Below are positions 5,701 to 13,897 of a stretch of 30,433 nucleotides of DNA, one piece after another. Positions within the stretch are counted from its first letter, which is position 1. Each line of letters begins with the position of its first letter. This DNA is from JANOXC01 sp031418215. Its GTDB lineage: Bacteria; Bacteroidota; Bacteroidia; AKYH767-A; OLB10. A model generated the notes under the pieces. It was not told the DNA's origin, did no database searches, and worked only from the letters and a program-made list of their open reading frames with translations. The stretch covers positions 1 through 30,433 of the forward strand of contig JANOXC010000075.1 in NCBI GenBank assembly GCA_031418215.1, in the 5' to 3' direction. Made by a program: the position numbers and the translations under genes.

Positions 5701-7350
5701 TTATTCTGCTACCAATTTGCCAGAGCAAATCATGTTGCCCTGGGTTTTAGCTCCTTTGGAAATATCAATCACACGAAACATATACATTCCAGGTAACAAA
5801 TTACCTCGGTCAATTTTAAAACTGCTGTCCCCGGATAAATCAGTCGTATTAATCTTACTCCTTCTTATTTCTCTTCCCGTCATATCCACAAGTACAAAGA
5901 GTAAATCTTTTTGTACGTCGTTGCCGCTCAGTTGAATTTCAACAGAAGACATAAAAGGATTTGGAGAAACGGTCACAGCGCCTTGATTAACCAAATTGTT
6001 TTGAATGCCTGCAGGAATACAAATTACTGTCATATTAGCCGGCACATCACCGTATGTAATAAAAGGGGAATTAATGATGGTGCCTTGCGATTGCTGTGGC
6101 GTAAAATTGCCGATTATAGTATTAGGTGAAGTAATTGTTAGCGTGGTGTTGCTTACATTACAACCTGATATGCCTAGATAATCTGTCTTTATTAAATAAA
6201 CATCTGTTCCTCCGTTAAAACTTTGTGTGAAGCCGGAAACCAAATAACCTCCATCCAATGTTTCAATGATTGAACGACCAACATCCCTGGCGCTGGATAC
6301 TGCACTTATAACTTGATACCAATCCGTTTGGCCTGCCATATCAGTTTTAAGAATTAAAACGTCATCATACCTGGCCAGGTGCCTGTTTACATATCCTGTC
6401 ATAATCAATCCGGCATTACCGGTTTGTTGAATCGAGAATACAGCATCAGAATCACTCGTACCAAATGTTTTGGACCAAAGCGTGTCACCATTAAAGTCGG
6501 TTTTAATCACATATGCATCCATTCCTCCTGCACCAAAACTCGATGTACTTCCACCAATACAATATCCATCCGGTGTTTGAATAACAGAATAAGCTACATC
6601 ATCCATTGCTCCACCATAAGTCTTTGACCATTGTATATTTCCGGCAGTGTCGGTCTTAATTAAATACATGTCAGTATTTCCACTTACGACGGTACTTCCT
6701 GTTACGATAAAACCGCTATCAGCAGTTTGTTTGACATTGTAAGCATAATCATTAACGGCATTATTTCCATAAGTGCGTGTCCATACTGTATCGCCCCATA
6801 CATCGGTTTTAATAAGATATATATCAGTAGCACCTCCTGCTGTACCAAAACTGGTTGTATAACCACTAACAATAAAACCGCCATCAAAACATTGCTGCAC
6901 ACCTGTACAAAAATCAATATTGGGCCCGCCATAAGTAGTTGCCCATTGTACGTTTCCAATCGAATCGATTTTTACTAAAAACATATCTATGCTTCCGGCG
7001 CCAAAACTTTCTGTAATGCCACTCATGATAAATCCGCCATCTATCGTTTGCTGAATATTACATCCCTCTTCATCACCGACACTGCCACCATAAGTTTTCG
7101 TCCACAAAGTATCACCATGCTGATCAGTTTTAATAATATATAAGTCTTCCATCCCTGAGCCAAAATTGCGAGTGCTGCACATTAGTAGGAAGTTACTATC
7201 GGGGGTTTGTATTACACTATTGCTCCAGTCGAGAATGGCACCACCAAAAGTTTTTTGATACCTGATTTGCGCATTTAACTTCGAAGCAAAAAATGTTAAA
7301 CTCGTTATTAATAGAATTGCGATAAATATACTTTGCTTATTTAATTTCAT
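5701..7350 (-). CDS. Secreted seven-repeat (propeller-like) protein with type IX sorting domain
   Basis: This 549-residue protein has a signal peptide (residues 1-27, ending SKLNA before QIRYQ). Seven tandem units of about 50 residues follow (about 33-390), each built like GG..D....IQQT.DGGFI..G.T.SFG.G..D.YLIKTD..GDT.WTKTYGG, which suggests a seven-bladed beta-propeller. The C-terminal 90 residues from VSPNPF (about 460) are a type A type IX secretion sorting domain (VDMTGREI, LLPGMYMFRV, GKLVAE end). It is expected to cross the outer membrane and be released or anchored at the surface. The ligand or substrate is unknown; similar proteins are usually hypothetical. It has its own promoter (TAACTTTG at 7383-7390). 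Confidence 0.9.
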   Translation of the reverse strand: MKLNKQSIFIAILLITSLTFFASKLNAQIRYQKTFGGAILDWSNSVIQTPDSNFLLMCSTRNFGSGMEDLYIIKTDQHGDTLWTKTYGGSVGDEEGCNIQQTIDGGFIMSGITESFGAGSIDMFLVKIDSIGNVQWATTYGGPNIDFCTGVQQCFDGGFIVSGYTTSFGTAGGATDIYLIKTDVWGDTVWTRTYGNNAVNDYAYNVKQTADSGFIVTGSTVVSGNTDMYLIKTDTAGNIQWSKTYGGAMDDVAYSVIQTPDGYCIGGSTSSFGAGGMDAYVIKTDFNGDTLWSKTFGTSDSDAVFSIQQTGNAGLIMTGYVNRHLARYDDVLILKTDMAGQTDWYQVISAVSSARDVGRSIIETLDGGYLVSGFTQSFNGGTDVYLIKTDYLGISGCNVSNTTLTITSPNTIIGNFTPQQSQGTIINSPFITYGDVPANMTVICIPAGIQNNLVNQGAVTVSPNPFMSSVEIQLSGNDVQKDLLFVLVDMTGREIRRSKINTTDLSGDSSFKIDRGNLLPGMYMFRVIDISKGAKTQGNMICSGKLVAE

Positions 7351-7382
7351 TGGGAATCCCTGATTTTTGTGAAAGTGTTTGG

Positions 7383-7390
7383 CAAAGTTA
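7383..7390 (-). promoter_or_regulatory. -7 box upstream of the secreted repeat protein
   Basis: TAACTTTG on the minus strand fits TAnnTTTG and lies 32 bases before the ATG at 7350. A TTG lies 24 bases further upstream, slightly far for a -33 element. Confidence 0.5.
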
Positions 7391-7413
7391 AGGTATTACA
7401 ATGCTTAGAATTT

Positions 7414-8424
7414 TCAATCTATTGTCATTTCTCCACAAATCGACTGTTGAAACCCTGCTTTTACTTTCTTGGGCGTTAAGTCTTTACCAAATAAGAACAT
7501 CAACTTAGTCAAGGCAGCCTCCGTTGTCATGTCTTTGCCGCTCAGCACACCAATCTTTTGCAACAGATAGCTGGTTTCATATTTTCCCTGCTGAACCAGG
7601 CCTCCGCTGCATTGGGAAACATTAACAATCACCATTCCTTTGTCAATAGTCTGTTGAAGACTTTTGATGAACCATTCATTAGTAGGAGCATTCCCGCTTC
7701 CGTAAGTTTCCAGCACCAATGCCTTTAATCCATCAGTCATTAAAGCATTTCGGATCCACTGTTCCGTTATTCCAGGGAAAATCCGCACTAGGCCTATATG
7801 CGGGTTTAGTTTTTTATGCACCACTAATTTTTTCTTAGTTCGTATTAATATCCTCAAATCATTGTAAAAAATATCTACACCCGTTTCTGCCAGCACAGGA
7901 TAATTCAACGATTGAAAAGCATCAAATTGAGAGGAAGTAAATTTCTCAGCACGGTTTCCGCGGAAAAGCTGGCTGTTAAAATAAATACATACTTCAGGAA
8001 TGATGGTATCGGCAGCGGCCAGCTCAACAGAGGTAATCAGGTTTCTTTTTGCATCGGTGCGTATCGCCCCCAACGGCAATTGTGATCCGGTAAAGATGAC
8101 AGGCTTACCCAGGTTTTCCAACATGAAACTCAATGCTGATGCTGAGTAAGCCATGGTATCAGTACCATGTAAAATGATAAAACCATCGTATTGATTATAT
8201 TTTTTTTCAATGATCTCTGCAAGATCAACCCAAAATTGCGGTTGCACATTACTGCTGTCAATCAGTTGTGCAAATTGATGATGATGAATGCTGCATTTCA
8301 ACCGCTTCAATTCCGGAACCTGCTCCATGACTTTGCCAAAGTCAAATGGCTTTAAGATGCCTTTATGGTCATGTTGCATACCAATGGTACCGCCTGTATA
8401 TATAATGAGTATTTTTTTCATCAT
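7414..8424 (-). CDS. ansA: Type I (cytoplasmic) L-asparaginase
   Basis: The enzyme hydrolyses L-asparagine to aspartate and ammonia. The 336-residue protein has both catalytic signatures: TGGTIGM at residues 10-16 (nucleophile Thr13) and HGTDTMAYSASALSFML at 86-102 (Thr88, Asp89). GSQLPLGAIRTDAKRNL follows at 113-129. There is no signal peptide, so it is the cytoplasmic type I enzyme rather than the periplasmic type II. The start is duplicated: ATGATGAAAAAAA occurs at 8424 and again at 8444, the latter opening a 7-codon ORF whose TGA overlaps this ATG. It lies downstream of tatD on the same strand, 114 bases away, and the two are probably co-transcribed. Confidence 0.95.
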   Translation of the reverse strand: MMKKILIIYTGGTIGMQHDHKGILKPFDFGKVMEQVPELKRLKCSIHHHQFAQLIDSSNVQPQFWVDLAEIIEKKYNQYDGFIILHGTDTMAYSASALSFMLENLGKPVIFTGSQLPLGAIRTDAKRNLITSVELAAADTIIPEVCIYFNSQLFRGNRAEKFTSSQFDAFQSLNYPVLAETGVDIFYNDLRILIRTKKKLVVHKKLNPHIGLVRIFPGITEQWIRNALMTDGLKALVLETYGSGNAPTNEWFIKSLQQTIDKGMVIVNVSQCSGGLVQQGKYETSYLLQKIGVLSGKDMTTEAALTKLMFLFGKDLTPKKVKAGFQQSICGEMTID

Positions 8425-8444
8425 AATTGATTTTTTTTCATCAT
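8421..8444 (-). CDS. Seven-codon ORF overlapping the ansA start
   Basis: ATGATGAAAAAAAATCAATT reads MMKKNQL, and its TGA (8423-8421) overlaps the first ATG of ansA (8424-8422). It is a copy of the ansA start region (ATGATGAAAAAAA twice, 20 bases apart). It could couple translation or may simply be a duplication. Confidence 0.2.
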   Translation of the reverse strand: MMKKNQL

Positions 8445-8542
8445 TCTTGTTTTGTGCAGCTCCACTTCTTCTGCTTCCTTGCCTTCTCGTCGCCTTTACT
8501 TCTCACCTCCACTTTGCCCACTACATGAAATAGAATGATCAT
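8441..8542 (-). CDS. Possible 33-residue basic peptide between tatD and ansA
   Basis: ATG (8542-8540) overlaps the tatD stop TGA (8541-8539) as ATGA. The frame runs MIILFHVVGKVEVRSKGDEK... through a Lys/Arg-rich tail (KARKQKKW) to a TGA at 8443-8441. That stop overlaps the ATG of the 7-codon ORF before ansA. The coding strand is very purine-rich. No family is recognised. The overlap pattern suggests translation passing from tatD to ansA, but the peptide itself may not matter. Confidence 0.3.
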   Translation of the reverse strand: MIILFHVVGKVEVRSKGDEKARKQKKWSCTKQE

Positions 8543-9309
8543 GAAAGGGAAAAGAGTCTTTTTGCATTGGCAGTAGTTGCAGTTGCTATTTCTTCATAAG
8601 GAACATTATATATACCAGAAACACGTTCAGCAATAATTTTCAGATAAGCGGGTTCGTTGCGTTTGCCGCGATGAGGTACCGGTGCAAGATATGGAGCATC
8701 TGTTTCCAGCATCAAATAATCAAGCGATATTTCAGGCAATATTTTATCAAGACCGCTGTTTTTGAAAGTGGCCACACCGCCGATTCCCAATAGAAATCCT
8801 AAATCAATAATTGCATTGGCTTGTGCTTTTGTTCCTGTGAAACAATGAAAAACTCCTTTGAGGCCGATCAACGCAAATTTTCGGATCAGGTTAATGACAT
8901 GGTCTGTTGCTTCGCGGGAATGAATAACAACAGGCAGGTTTAGCTCTACAGCCCATCGGCACTGAATTTCAAAAGCCTCGTCTTGTTCTTTAATAAATGA
9001 TTTATCCCAAAACAGATCAATACCCATTTCACCTACGGCATAATACTTTCGTTGGGAAAGGTGTTTTTCGGCAATTTTCAATTCTTCTTTGTAATCCGCT
9101 TTTACCGAACAGGGATGAAGTCCCATCATGGGAAAACAGTTGGTTGGATATTGATCAGCAAGGTTATGCATAGCGTCAATCCATTCACTGTCAATATTTG
9201 GCAACATAAACGTATCGATTCCATCGGCCAGGGCTTTTTGGATCAAATCATCTCGGTCTGCATCAAATTCCTTTGCATAAAGGTGGGTATGTGAATCGAT
9301 TAATGCCAT
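8539..9309 (-). CDS. tatD: TatD-family metal-dependent hydrolase (DNase)
   Basis: This 256-residue protein is a TIM-barrel amidohydrolase relative. TatD enzymes are Mg-dependent 3'-5' DNases linked to DNA repair and turnover. The metal-binding set is complete: DSHTHL (His7, His9), VGEMGID (Glu94), VVIHSREA (His130), GVFHCFTG (His155), and LETDAPYLAP (Asp204). Family landmarks GLHP (63-66) and PHRGKRNEPAYL near the C-terminus are present. The start is divergent from the glycosyltransferase gene with only 32 bases between them. It is followed by a basic mini-ORF and ansA on the same strand. Confidence 0.95.
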   Translation of the reverse strand: MALIDSHTHLYAKEFDADRDDLIQKALADGIDTFMLPNIDSEWIDAMHNLADQYPTNCFPMMGLHPCSVKADYKEELKIAEKHLSQRKYYAVGEMGIDLFWDKSFIKEQDEAFEIQCRWAVELNLPVVIHSREATDHVINLIRKFALIGLKGVFHCFTGTKAQANAIIDLGFLLGIGGVATFKNSGLDKILPEISLDYLMLETDAPYLAPVPHRGKRNEPAYLKIIAERVSGIYNVPYEEIATATTANAKRLFSLS

Positions 9310-9341
9310 GGCGGTAAAAATAACTAATTTGGCGCGCCGTC
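9310..9341. promoter_or_regulatory. Divergent 32-base spacer between tatD and the GT9 gene
   Basis: The spacer contains the 8-base GC palindrome GGCGCGCC (9331-9338), next to TAACTAATTTG, which loosely resembles a -7 box for the rightward gene. Both genes must start transcription in or beyond this spacer. Confidence 0.3.
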
Positions 9342-10355
9342 ATGCCAAAAATTCTCATCATCCGTTTCAGCTCCATAGGCGATATTGTGCTCACCTCGCC
9401 GGTTGTCCGTTGTTTGAAAAAGCAATTGGCTGGTGCAGAAGTGCATTTTCTTACCAAGGATGCGTTTAAAAATATTATGCTTAATAATCCTTATGTAGAT
9501 AAGGTTTACAGTTTCAAGAGTGATGTTAATGAAGTGATGCAGCAACTGAAAGCAGAAAATTATAATTACATCATCGACCTTCAGCATAATCTTCGATCTT
9601 TAAAATTAAAAGCAGCATTAAGAGCAAAATCTTTTTCCTTCAAAAAACTGAACATTGAAAAATGGCTGGTCGTTAATTTTAAAATGGATTTGCTTCCTCC
9701 GCTTCATATTGTTGACCGTTATGTTTATACATTAAAACCACTTGGTGTAGTAAATGATAACGAAAGTCTCGATTTTTTTATTAATGAAAAAGACGAAGTT
9801 GATGTCTCCACATTACCTGAAACACATAGCAATGGATACATTGGCTTTGTCATCGGGGCTAAACATTTTACCAAGCGATTTCCTGATGAAAAGATCATTG
9901 AAGTATGCAGACAGTTAAACAAACCTGTCATTTTATTAGGCGGACCGGAAGATGCAGCGCGCGGAAATAAAATCGTTGCAGCAGTTGGCAGCAATATATA
10001 TAATGCCTGCGGAAAATATTCGCTTGGGCAATCAGCGTCACTTATTAAGCAAGCACGATTAATAATTTCCAATGATACAGGACTGATGCACATTGCAGCA
10101 GCATTTAAAAAGAATATTATTTCCGTTTGGGGAAATACCATTCCTGAATTTGGCATGGCGCCTTATTTACCCACTCCATCCGACAAATTCAATCCGGAAA
10201 GTAAAATTATTGAAGTGATAGGTTTAAACTGCCGACCATGCTCAAAAATCGGTTTTGATAGATGTCCGAAAGGGCATTTTAAGTGTATGAATGATTTAAT
10301 AGCGTTAGACATTATTGTTGGTGCAAATGAATTACTTCAAGATGTAAATGATTAA
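9342..10355 (+). CDS. Glycosyltransferase family 9 (ADP-heptose:LPS heptosyltransferase-like)
   Basis: The 337-residue protein has the GT9 GT-B fold. The N-terminus KILIIRFSSIGDIVLTSPVVRCLKKQLAGAEVHFLT is the family hallmark, and the C-terminal domain has the nucleotide-sugar site ISNDTGLMHIAAA (Asn244-Gly247). A Cys-rich tail typical of the family (CRPCSKIGFDRCPKGHFKCM) is present. Members add heptose or a related sugar to the lipopolysaccharide inner core at the cytoplasmic face of the inner membrane. The exact sugar and step cannot be told. It is divergent from tatD and stands alone, not in a visible LPS cluster. Confidence 0.92.
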   Translation: MPKILIIRFSSIGDIVLTSPVVRCLKKQLAGAEVHFLTKDAFKNIMLNNPYVDKVYSFKSDVNEVMQQLKAENYNYIIDLQHNLRSLKLKAALRAKSFSFKKLNIEKWLVVNFKMDLLPPLHIVDRYVYTLKPLGVVNDNESLDFFINEKDEVDVSTLPETHSNGYIGFVIGAKHFTKRFPDEKIIEVCRQLNKPVILLGGPEDAARGNKIVAAVGSNIYNACGKYSLGQSASLIKQARLIISNDTGLMHIAAAFKKNIISVWGNTIPEFGMAPYLPTPSDKFNPESKIIEVIGLNCRPCSKIGFDRCPKGHFKCMNDLIALDIIVGANELLQDVND

Positions 10356-10385
10356 TTTGAAAATTCGACAATTTGAAAATCGATT
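10354..10385. repeat. Tandem AATTTGAAAAT repeat at the end of the GT9 gene
   Basis: AATTTGAAAATTCGAC (10354-10369) is followed directly by AATTTGAAAATCGATT (10370-10385). It starts on the last bases of the stop codon. Confidence 0.6.
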
Positions 10386-10679
10386 CCTGCTTGTGTTGAT
10401 GTATAGGAAAACGGTTAACATTTTTAGAAAAAATCAAGACATTTCACGGTCAACCTTAAACTCAAACCCCTAAAGGTTAAACAAATATTCTCATTGCTAC
10501 AAGCAGATGACAATTTTAAATTTCTAAACTCCCGACTCCAAACTAGGTGGTTGCAGCGACAGCTTAATAGAAAGCTAAATTATAATGAGAATCAAACACA
10601 TTAGAATTAGCAATTCGTAGATTCGTACAAATTCGTACGCGTACGCAGAAGCTTTAGCGTAGGCGCTAATTCGCTGATG
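10356..10679. other. Gene-free stretch between the convergent GT9 and thiL genes
   Basis: No convincing gene is present. It contains the AATTTGAAAAT tandem repeat, an AACCTT/AAGGTT inverted repeat near 10455-10480, ATTCGTA repeats (10611-10640) and a 20-bp near-palindrome (10642-10661). I see no clear intrinsic terminator for either flanking gene. Confidence 0.6.
10642..10661. repeat. 20-bp near-perfect palindrome centred on AAGCTT
   Basis: TACGCAGAAGCTTTAGCGTA has one true mismatch and one G-T pair. It follows ATTCGTA repeats (10611-10640) and is GC-richer than its surroundings. It is probably part of a dispersed non-coding repeat, and it lies just past the 3' end of thiL. Confidence 0.6.
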
Positions 10680-11726
10680 CTATTTCCTAAAAGAATCCCA
10701 CCCCTGTGCCTTCAACTCATGCACATTTTCCTGCTTGTCAACCATGTTACAACCTGATGCTCTGTCGGTAATATGTCCGATGATGGCAATCTCTGTTTTG
10801 TCTTTTATCTTTTCAAAATCAGCTAAGGGAATCGTAAAAAGCAATTCGTAATCCTCTCCGCCATTTAACGCAGCCGTTGTTGGATCAATCCCGAATTCCA
10901 TTCCCAATTGTCGTGTTAAATGATCAATCGGTAATTTCTCTTCATAAATCTGGCATCCGCAATCGGAAGCTTTGCAGATGTGTAATAATTCAGAAGCCAC
11001 ACCATCTGAAACATCAATCATCGAATTAGGCTTTACACCATAATCTTTCAATAGTTGAAAAAGTCCATTCCTGGCTTCCGGTTTTAATTGTCGTTCCAAT
11101 AAATAATCATAACCCTCCAACTCCGGTTGCACATCAGGGTTTTCCTGGAAAATCAATTTTTCGCGATGCAATAACTGCAGTCCCATATAAGCAGCACCAA
11201 CATCACCCGTCAGGCAAATTAAATCATTGGCTTTCGCACCACTTCTATAAACCAGGTCTTCTTTCACTGCCCAGCCAATTGCTGTTACATTAATTACCAG
11301 ACCCAAATTGGAGGAAGTTGTATCACCGCCTACCAAATCAACTCCATAAAAATCACAGGCCAAAAGCATCCCCGCATACAATTCTTCCACCGCTTCCAAA
11401 GGAAACTTGCTCGATAAAGCAATGCTCACCACAATTTGTTTGGGACAGGCATTCATGGCATAAACATCACTAAGATTAACTACTACTGCCTTGTAACCCA
11501 AATGTTTAAGTGGCACATAACTCAAGTCAAAATGGATATTTTCCACCAACATATCGGTCGTCATCACCATGGTTTGCCCCTCCGGATCCACCACAGCAGC
11601 ATCATCACCAACACCTTTCAGGCTGGAGGTATGTTTCAGGGTAATATTTTGGGTGAGCAGATCAATGAGTCCAAACTCTCCTAACTGGCTTAATTCCGTA
11701 TGGTTTTCCTTATTATCGAACATCAT
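10680..11726 (-). CDS. thiL: Thiamine-monophosphate kinase
   Basis: ThiL phosphorylates thiamine monophosphate to thiamine diphosphate, the last step of cofactor synthesis. The protein is 348 residues from this start. Family motifs are GVGDDAAVV (38-46), TTDMLVENIHF, NLSDVYAMN, GGDTTSS, MIDVSDGVASEL and GGEDYELLF. The frame is open to 11756, but a TACTTTTG -7 box lies at 11750-11743, inside that extension, so translation most likely begins at ATG 11726 (or the next codon, 11723). It stands alone, divergent from the suf operon with a repeat-bearing spacer between. Confidence 0.93.
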   Translation of the reverse strand: MMFDNKENHTELSQLGEFGLIDLLTQNITLKHTSSLKGVGDDAAVVDPEGQTMVMTTDMLVENIHFDLSYVPLKHLGYKAVVVNLSDVYAMNACPKQIVVSIALSSKFPLEAVEELYAGMLLACDFYGVDLVGGDTTSSNLGLVINVTAIGWAVKEDLVYRSGAKANDLICLTGDVGAAYMGLQLLHREKLIFQENPDVQPELEGYDYLLERQLKPEARNGLFQLLKDYGVKPNSMIDVSDGVASELLHICKASDCGCQIYEEKLPIDHLTRQLGMEFGIDPTTAALNGGEDYELLFTIPLADFEKIKDKTEIAIIGHITDRASGCNMVDKQENVHELKAQGWDSFRK

Positions 11727-11742
11727 TCTTTGATTTGATGGG

Positions 11743-11773
11743 CAAAAGTAGGTCACAAAGCCATTTGTGCAAG
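11743..11773 (-). promoter_or_regulatory. thiL promoter
   Basis: On the minus strand CTTG (11773-11770), a 19-base spacer and TACTTTTG (11750-11743) match the Bacteroidota -33/-7 pattern well. This argues against the longer start at 11756. Confidence 0.6.
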
Positions 11774-11803
11774 CAAGGTGATCTGATTAAGTTCGACCTT
11801 CTT

Positions 11804-11883
11804 ACCTAACCCTCTCCCAGGGAGAGGGAACAATTTATCATGAAAAGCAACTCCCTCTCCCTTGGAGAGGGCAGGGGTGAGGT
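11804..11883. repeat. CCCTCTCC/GGAGAGGG repeat, two-hairpin copy
   Basis: There are two inverted hairpins: CCCTCTCCC-A-GGGAGAGGG (11810-11828) and CCCTCTCC-CTT-GGAGAGGG (11853-11871), the latter followed by CAGGGGTGAGGT. The ends mirror each other (ACCTAACCC... and ...GGGTGAGGT). It is an 80-bp MITE-like element in the thiL-suf spacer, with relatives at 13898, 14791 and 18826. Confidence 0.75.
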
Positions 11884-11930
11884 CACAAACTCCAGCCGAA
11901 TTCTCCTTATTAATAGTAGAGTGTGCCATG

Positions 11931-11962
11931 AATAGCAACATTTAAGAGGAAAAAATGCTATT
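11931..11962. promoter_or_regulatory. Imperfect 32-bp palindrome upstream of the suf promoter
   Basis: AATAGCA (11931-11937) and TGCTATT (11956-11962) are perfect arms, with extra pairing of ATTT and AAA inside. The palindrome ends 18 bases before the -7 box, which is where a repressor or activator would sit. No known regulator motif is claimed. Confidence 0.35.
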
Positions 11963-11980
11963 TATAGAGGATAAAAGCCG

Positions 11981-11988
11981 TATCTTTG
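11981..11988 (+). promoter_or_regulatory. -7 box of the suf operon
   Basis: TATCTTTG is an exact TAnnTTTG match, 18 bases before ATG 12007. I see no obvious -33 TTTG, which would fit a promoter that depends on an activator. Confidence 0.6.
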
Positions 11989-12006
11989 TGCCCTAAATTA
12001 AAACGA

Positions 12007-12333
12007 ATGATAACGGTAACAGAAAGGGCTAAAACCAAAGCTATTGAGCTGATGGAAAAAGAGCAGAGCAAGGGCGATTCATTCATCCGTGTTGGTGTTG
12101 AAGGTGGCGGTTGTTCAGGCTTATCTTATAAATTGGAGTTCGACAGTCAGGCCAAACCTGATGATAAAGTTTTTGAAGACAAAGGGATAAAGATTGTTTG
12201 CGATAAAAAGAGCTTTCTCTATTTAGTTGGAACGGAGTTGGATTTTACCGATGGTCTCAATGGAAAAGGGTTTGAATTTCATAATCCCAATGCATCCCGT
12301 ACCTGCGGTTGCGGAGAGAGCTTCTCTGTTTAG
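12007..12333 (+). CDS. sufA: A-type iron-sulfur carrier protein (SufA/IscA family)
   Basis: This 108-residue protein receives Fe-S clusters from the SufBCD scaffold and passes them to target enzymes. The three cluster-binding cysteines are present: Cys36 in EGGGCSGLSY, and Cys100 and Cys102 in RTCGCGESF. The frame can be extended upstream to a TTG at 11986, but that codon lies inside the TATCTTTG promoter box, so ATG 12007 is the start. It is the first gene of the suf operon, with sufB 60 bases downstream. SufA, IscA and ErpA cannot be separated on sequence alone; the symbol follows the operon. Confidence 0.93.
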   Translation: MITVTERAKTKAIELMEKEQSKGDSFIRVGVEGGGCSGLSYKLEFDSQAKPDDKVFEDKGIKIVCDKKSFLYLVGTELDFTDGLNGKGFEFHNPNASRTCGCGESFSV

Positions 12334-12393
12334 TTTTTTTTTGACCAAGATTTAAGTTTAGAATCATTCCAAATAGTATAATATTTAATCTGA

Positions 12394-13839
12394 ATGAGTG
12401 AAGATTTGAAGGTAATAGATGAAGTTGCATTAGGCGATTATAAGTGGGGCTTTGTAAGCAACATTGAAAGCGACAATGCACCCAAAGGTCTGAGCGAAGA
12501 TATTGTCAGATTCATTTCAGCCAAGAAGAATGAGCCGGAATGGTTGCTGAACTGGCGGCTGAAAGCATTCCGTGTATGGAAAACGATGACGGAGCCAACA
12601 TGGGCCAATGTGCACTACAAGCCAATTAATTTTCAGGATATCATTTATTACTCTGCACCAAAACCGAAGAAGCAATTGAATTCTTTGGATGAATTGGATC
12701 CGGAGATCAAGGCAACATTTGACAAGCTTGGAATTTCTTTTGAAGAACAAAAACGTTTAGCCAATGTTGCTGTTGATGCAGTGATTGACAGCGTTTCTGT
12801 TAAAACAACTTTCCGTGAAGAGCTATCTAAATTGGGAATTGTTTTTTGTTCTTTCAGCGAAGCGGTACATGAATATCCTGAGCTGATAAAAAAATATATA
12901 GGCAGTGTTGTACCCATGACAGATAACTTTTATGCTGCTTTGAACAGTGCTGTTTTTTCTGACGGTTCATTTTGTTACATACCAAAAGGCGTTCGTTGCC
13001 CAATGGAGTTGTCTACTTACTTCAGGATTAACTCAGCAGGAACAGGACAGTTTGAAAGAACATTGATTGTTGCTGAAGAAGGATCATTCGTTAGTTATCT
13101 CGAAGGATGTACAGCACCAATGCGTGATGAAAATCAATTGCATGCTGCAATCGTTGAGATCTATGCGCATAAAGATTCTCAGGTGAAATATTCAACCGTA
13201 CAAAATTGGTATCCCGGTGATAAAGATGGAAAAGGCGGTATCTATAATTTCGTTACAAAACGCGGTATCTGTGCCGGTGATAATTCAAAAATTAGCTGGA
13301 CACAAGTAGAAACAGGTTCTGCCATCACTTGGAAATATCCCGGTGTGATTTTAAAAGGTGATAATTCTGTTGGCGAATTTTATTCTGTTGCAGTAACCAA
13401 TCATATGCAGCAAGCCGATACAGGAACGAAGATGATTCACATCGGAAAAAACACAAAGAGTACCATTATTTCAAAAGGAATTAGTTGCGGCAAGAGTCAG
13501 AATAGTTATCGCGGATTGGTTAAAATAAATAAGAAAGCAGATAATGCACGCAACTTTTCACAGTGCGATTCTTTATTACTTGGCGACAAATGTGGAGCAC
13601 ATACTTTTCCATATTTGGAATGTTCAAACAAATCAGCGATGGTGGAGCATGAAGCAACAACAAGTAAGGTTGGCGAAGACCAGATTTTTTATTGCAACCA
13701 GCGCGGTATTTCAACAGAAGATGCAGTTGGTTTAATTGTGAATGGATTTTGCAAGGAAGTATTTAATAACCTCCCCATGGAATTTGCAGTGGAGGCACAA
13801 AAATTATTAGCGATCAGTTTAGAAGGAAGTGTTGGTTAA
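12394..13839 (+). CDS. sufB: Fe-S cluster assembly scaffold SufB
   Basis: SufB is the core scaffold of the SufBC2D complex, where sulfide and iron are built into a cluster. The 481-residue length is typical. The conserved C-terminal core ARNFSQCDSLLLGDKCGAHTFPYLE carries Cys391, matching the E. coli Cys405 sulfur acceptor. VGEDQIFYCNQRGIS carries Glu428, matching Glu434. The N-terminal region has SEDIVRFISAKKNEPEWLLNWRLKA, a SufB landmark. It lies between sufA and sufC. The 195-base spacer to sufC holds a hairpin repeat element and is unusually long for this operon. Confidence 0.97.
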   Translation: MSEDLKVIDEVALGDYKWGFVSNIESDNAPKGLSEDIVRFISAKKNEPEWLLNWRLKAFRVWKTMTEPTWANVHYKPINFQDIIYYSAPKPKKQLNSLDELDPEIKATFDKLGISFEEQKRLANVAVDAVIDSVSVKTTFREELSKLGIVFCSFSEAVHEYPELIKKYIGSVVPMTDNFYAALNSAVFSDGSFCYIPKGVRCPMELSTYFRINSAGTGQFERTLIVAEEGSFVSYLEGCTAPMRDENQLHAAIVEIYAHKDSQVKYSTVQNWYPGDKDGKGGIYNFVTKRGICAGDNSKISWTQVETGSAITWKYPGVILKGDNSVGEFYSVAVTNHMQQADTGTKMIHIGKNTKSTIISKGISCGKSQNSYRGLVKINKKADNARNFSQCDSLLLGDKCGAHTFPYLECSNKSAMVEHEATTSKVGEDQIFYCNQRGISTEDAVGLIVNGFCKEVFNNLPMEFAVEAQKLLAISLEGSVG

Positions 13840-13897
13840 CTAGTTACTGGTTGAAGGTTAAATGTTACTATTAAAAGATTAAAATTAGTTAAAGGTA

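Noticed and set aside
5597..5935. 112-codon plus-strand ORF
   Set aside because: Mostly antisense to the sorting domain of the secreted repeat protein, with no family signs.
9725..10156. 143-codon ORF antisense to the GT9 gene
   Set aside because: The GT9 frame has clear family motifs; the antisense product has none.
11986..12006. Upstream TTG start for sufA
   Set aside because: The TTG lies inside the TATCTTTG promoter box, so it cannot be in the mRNA made from that promoter.
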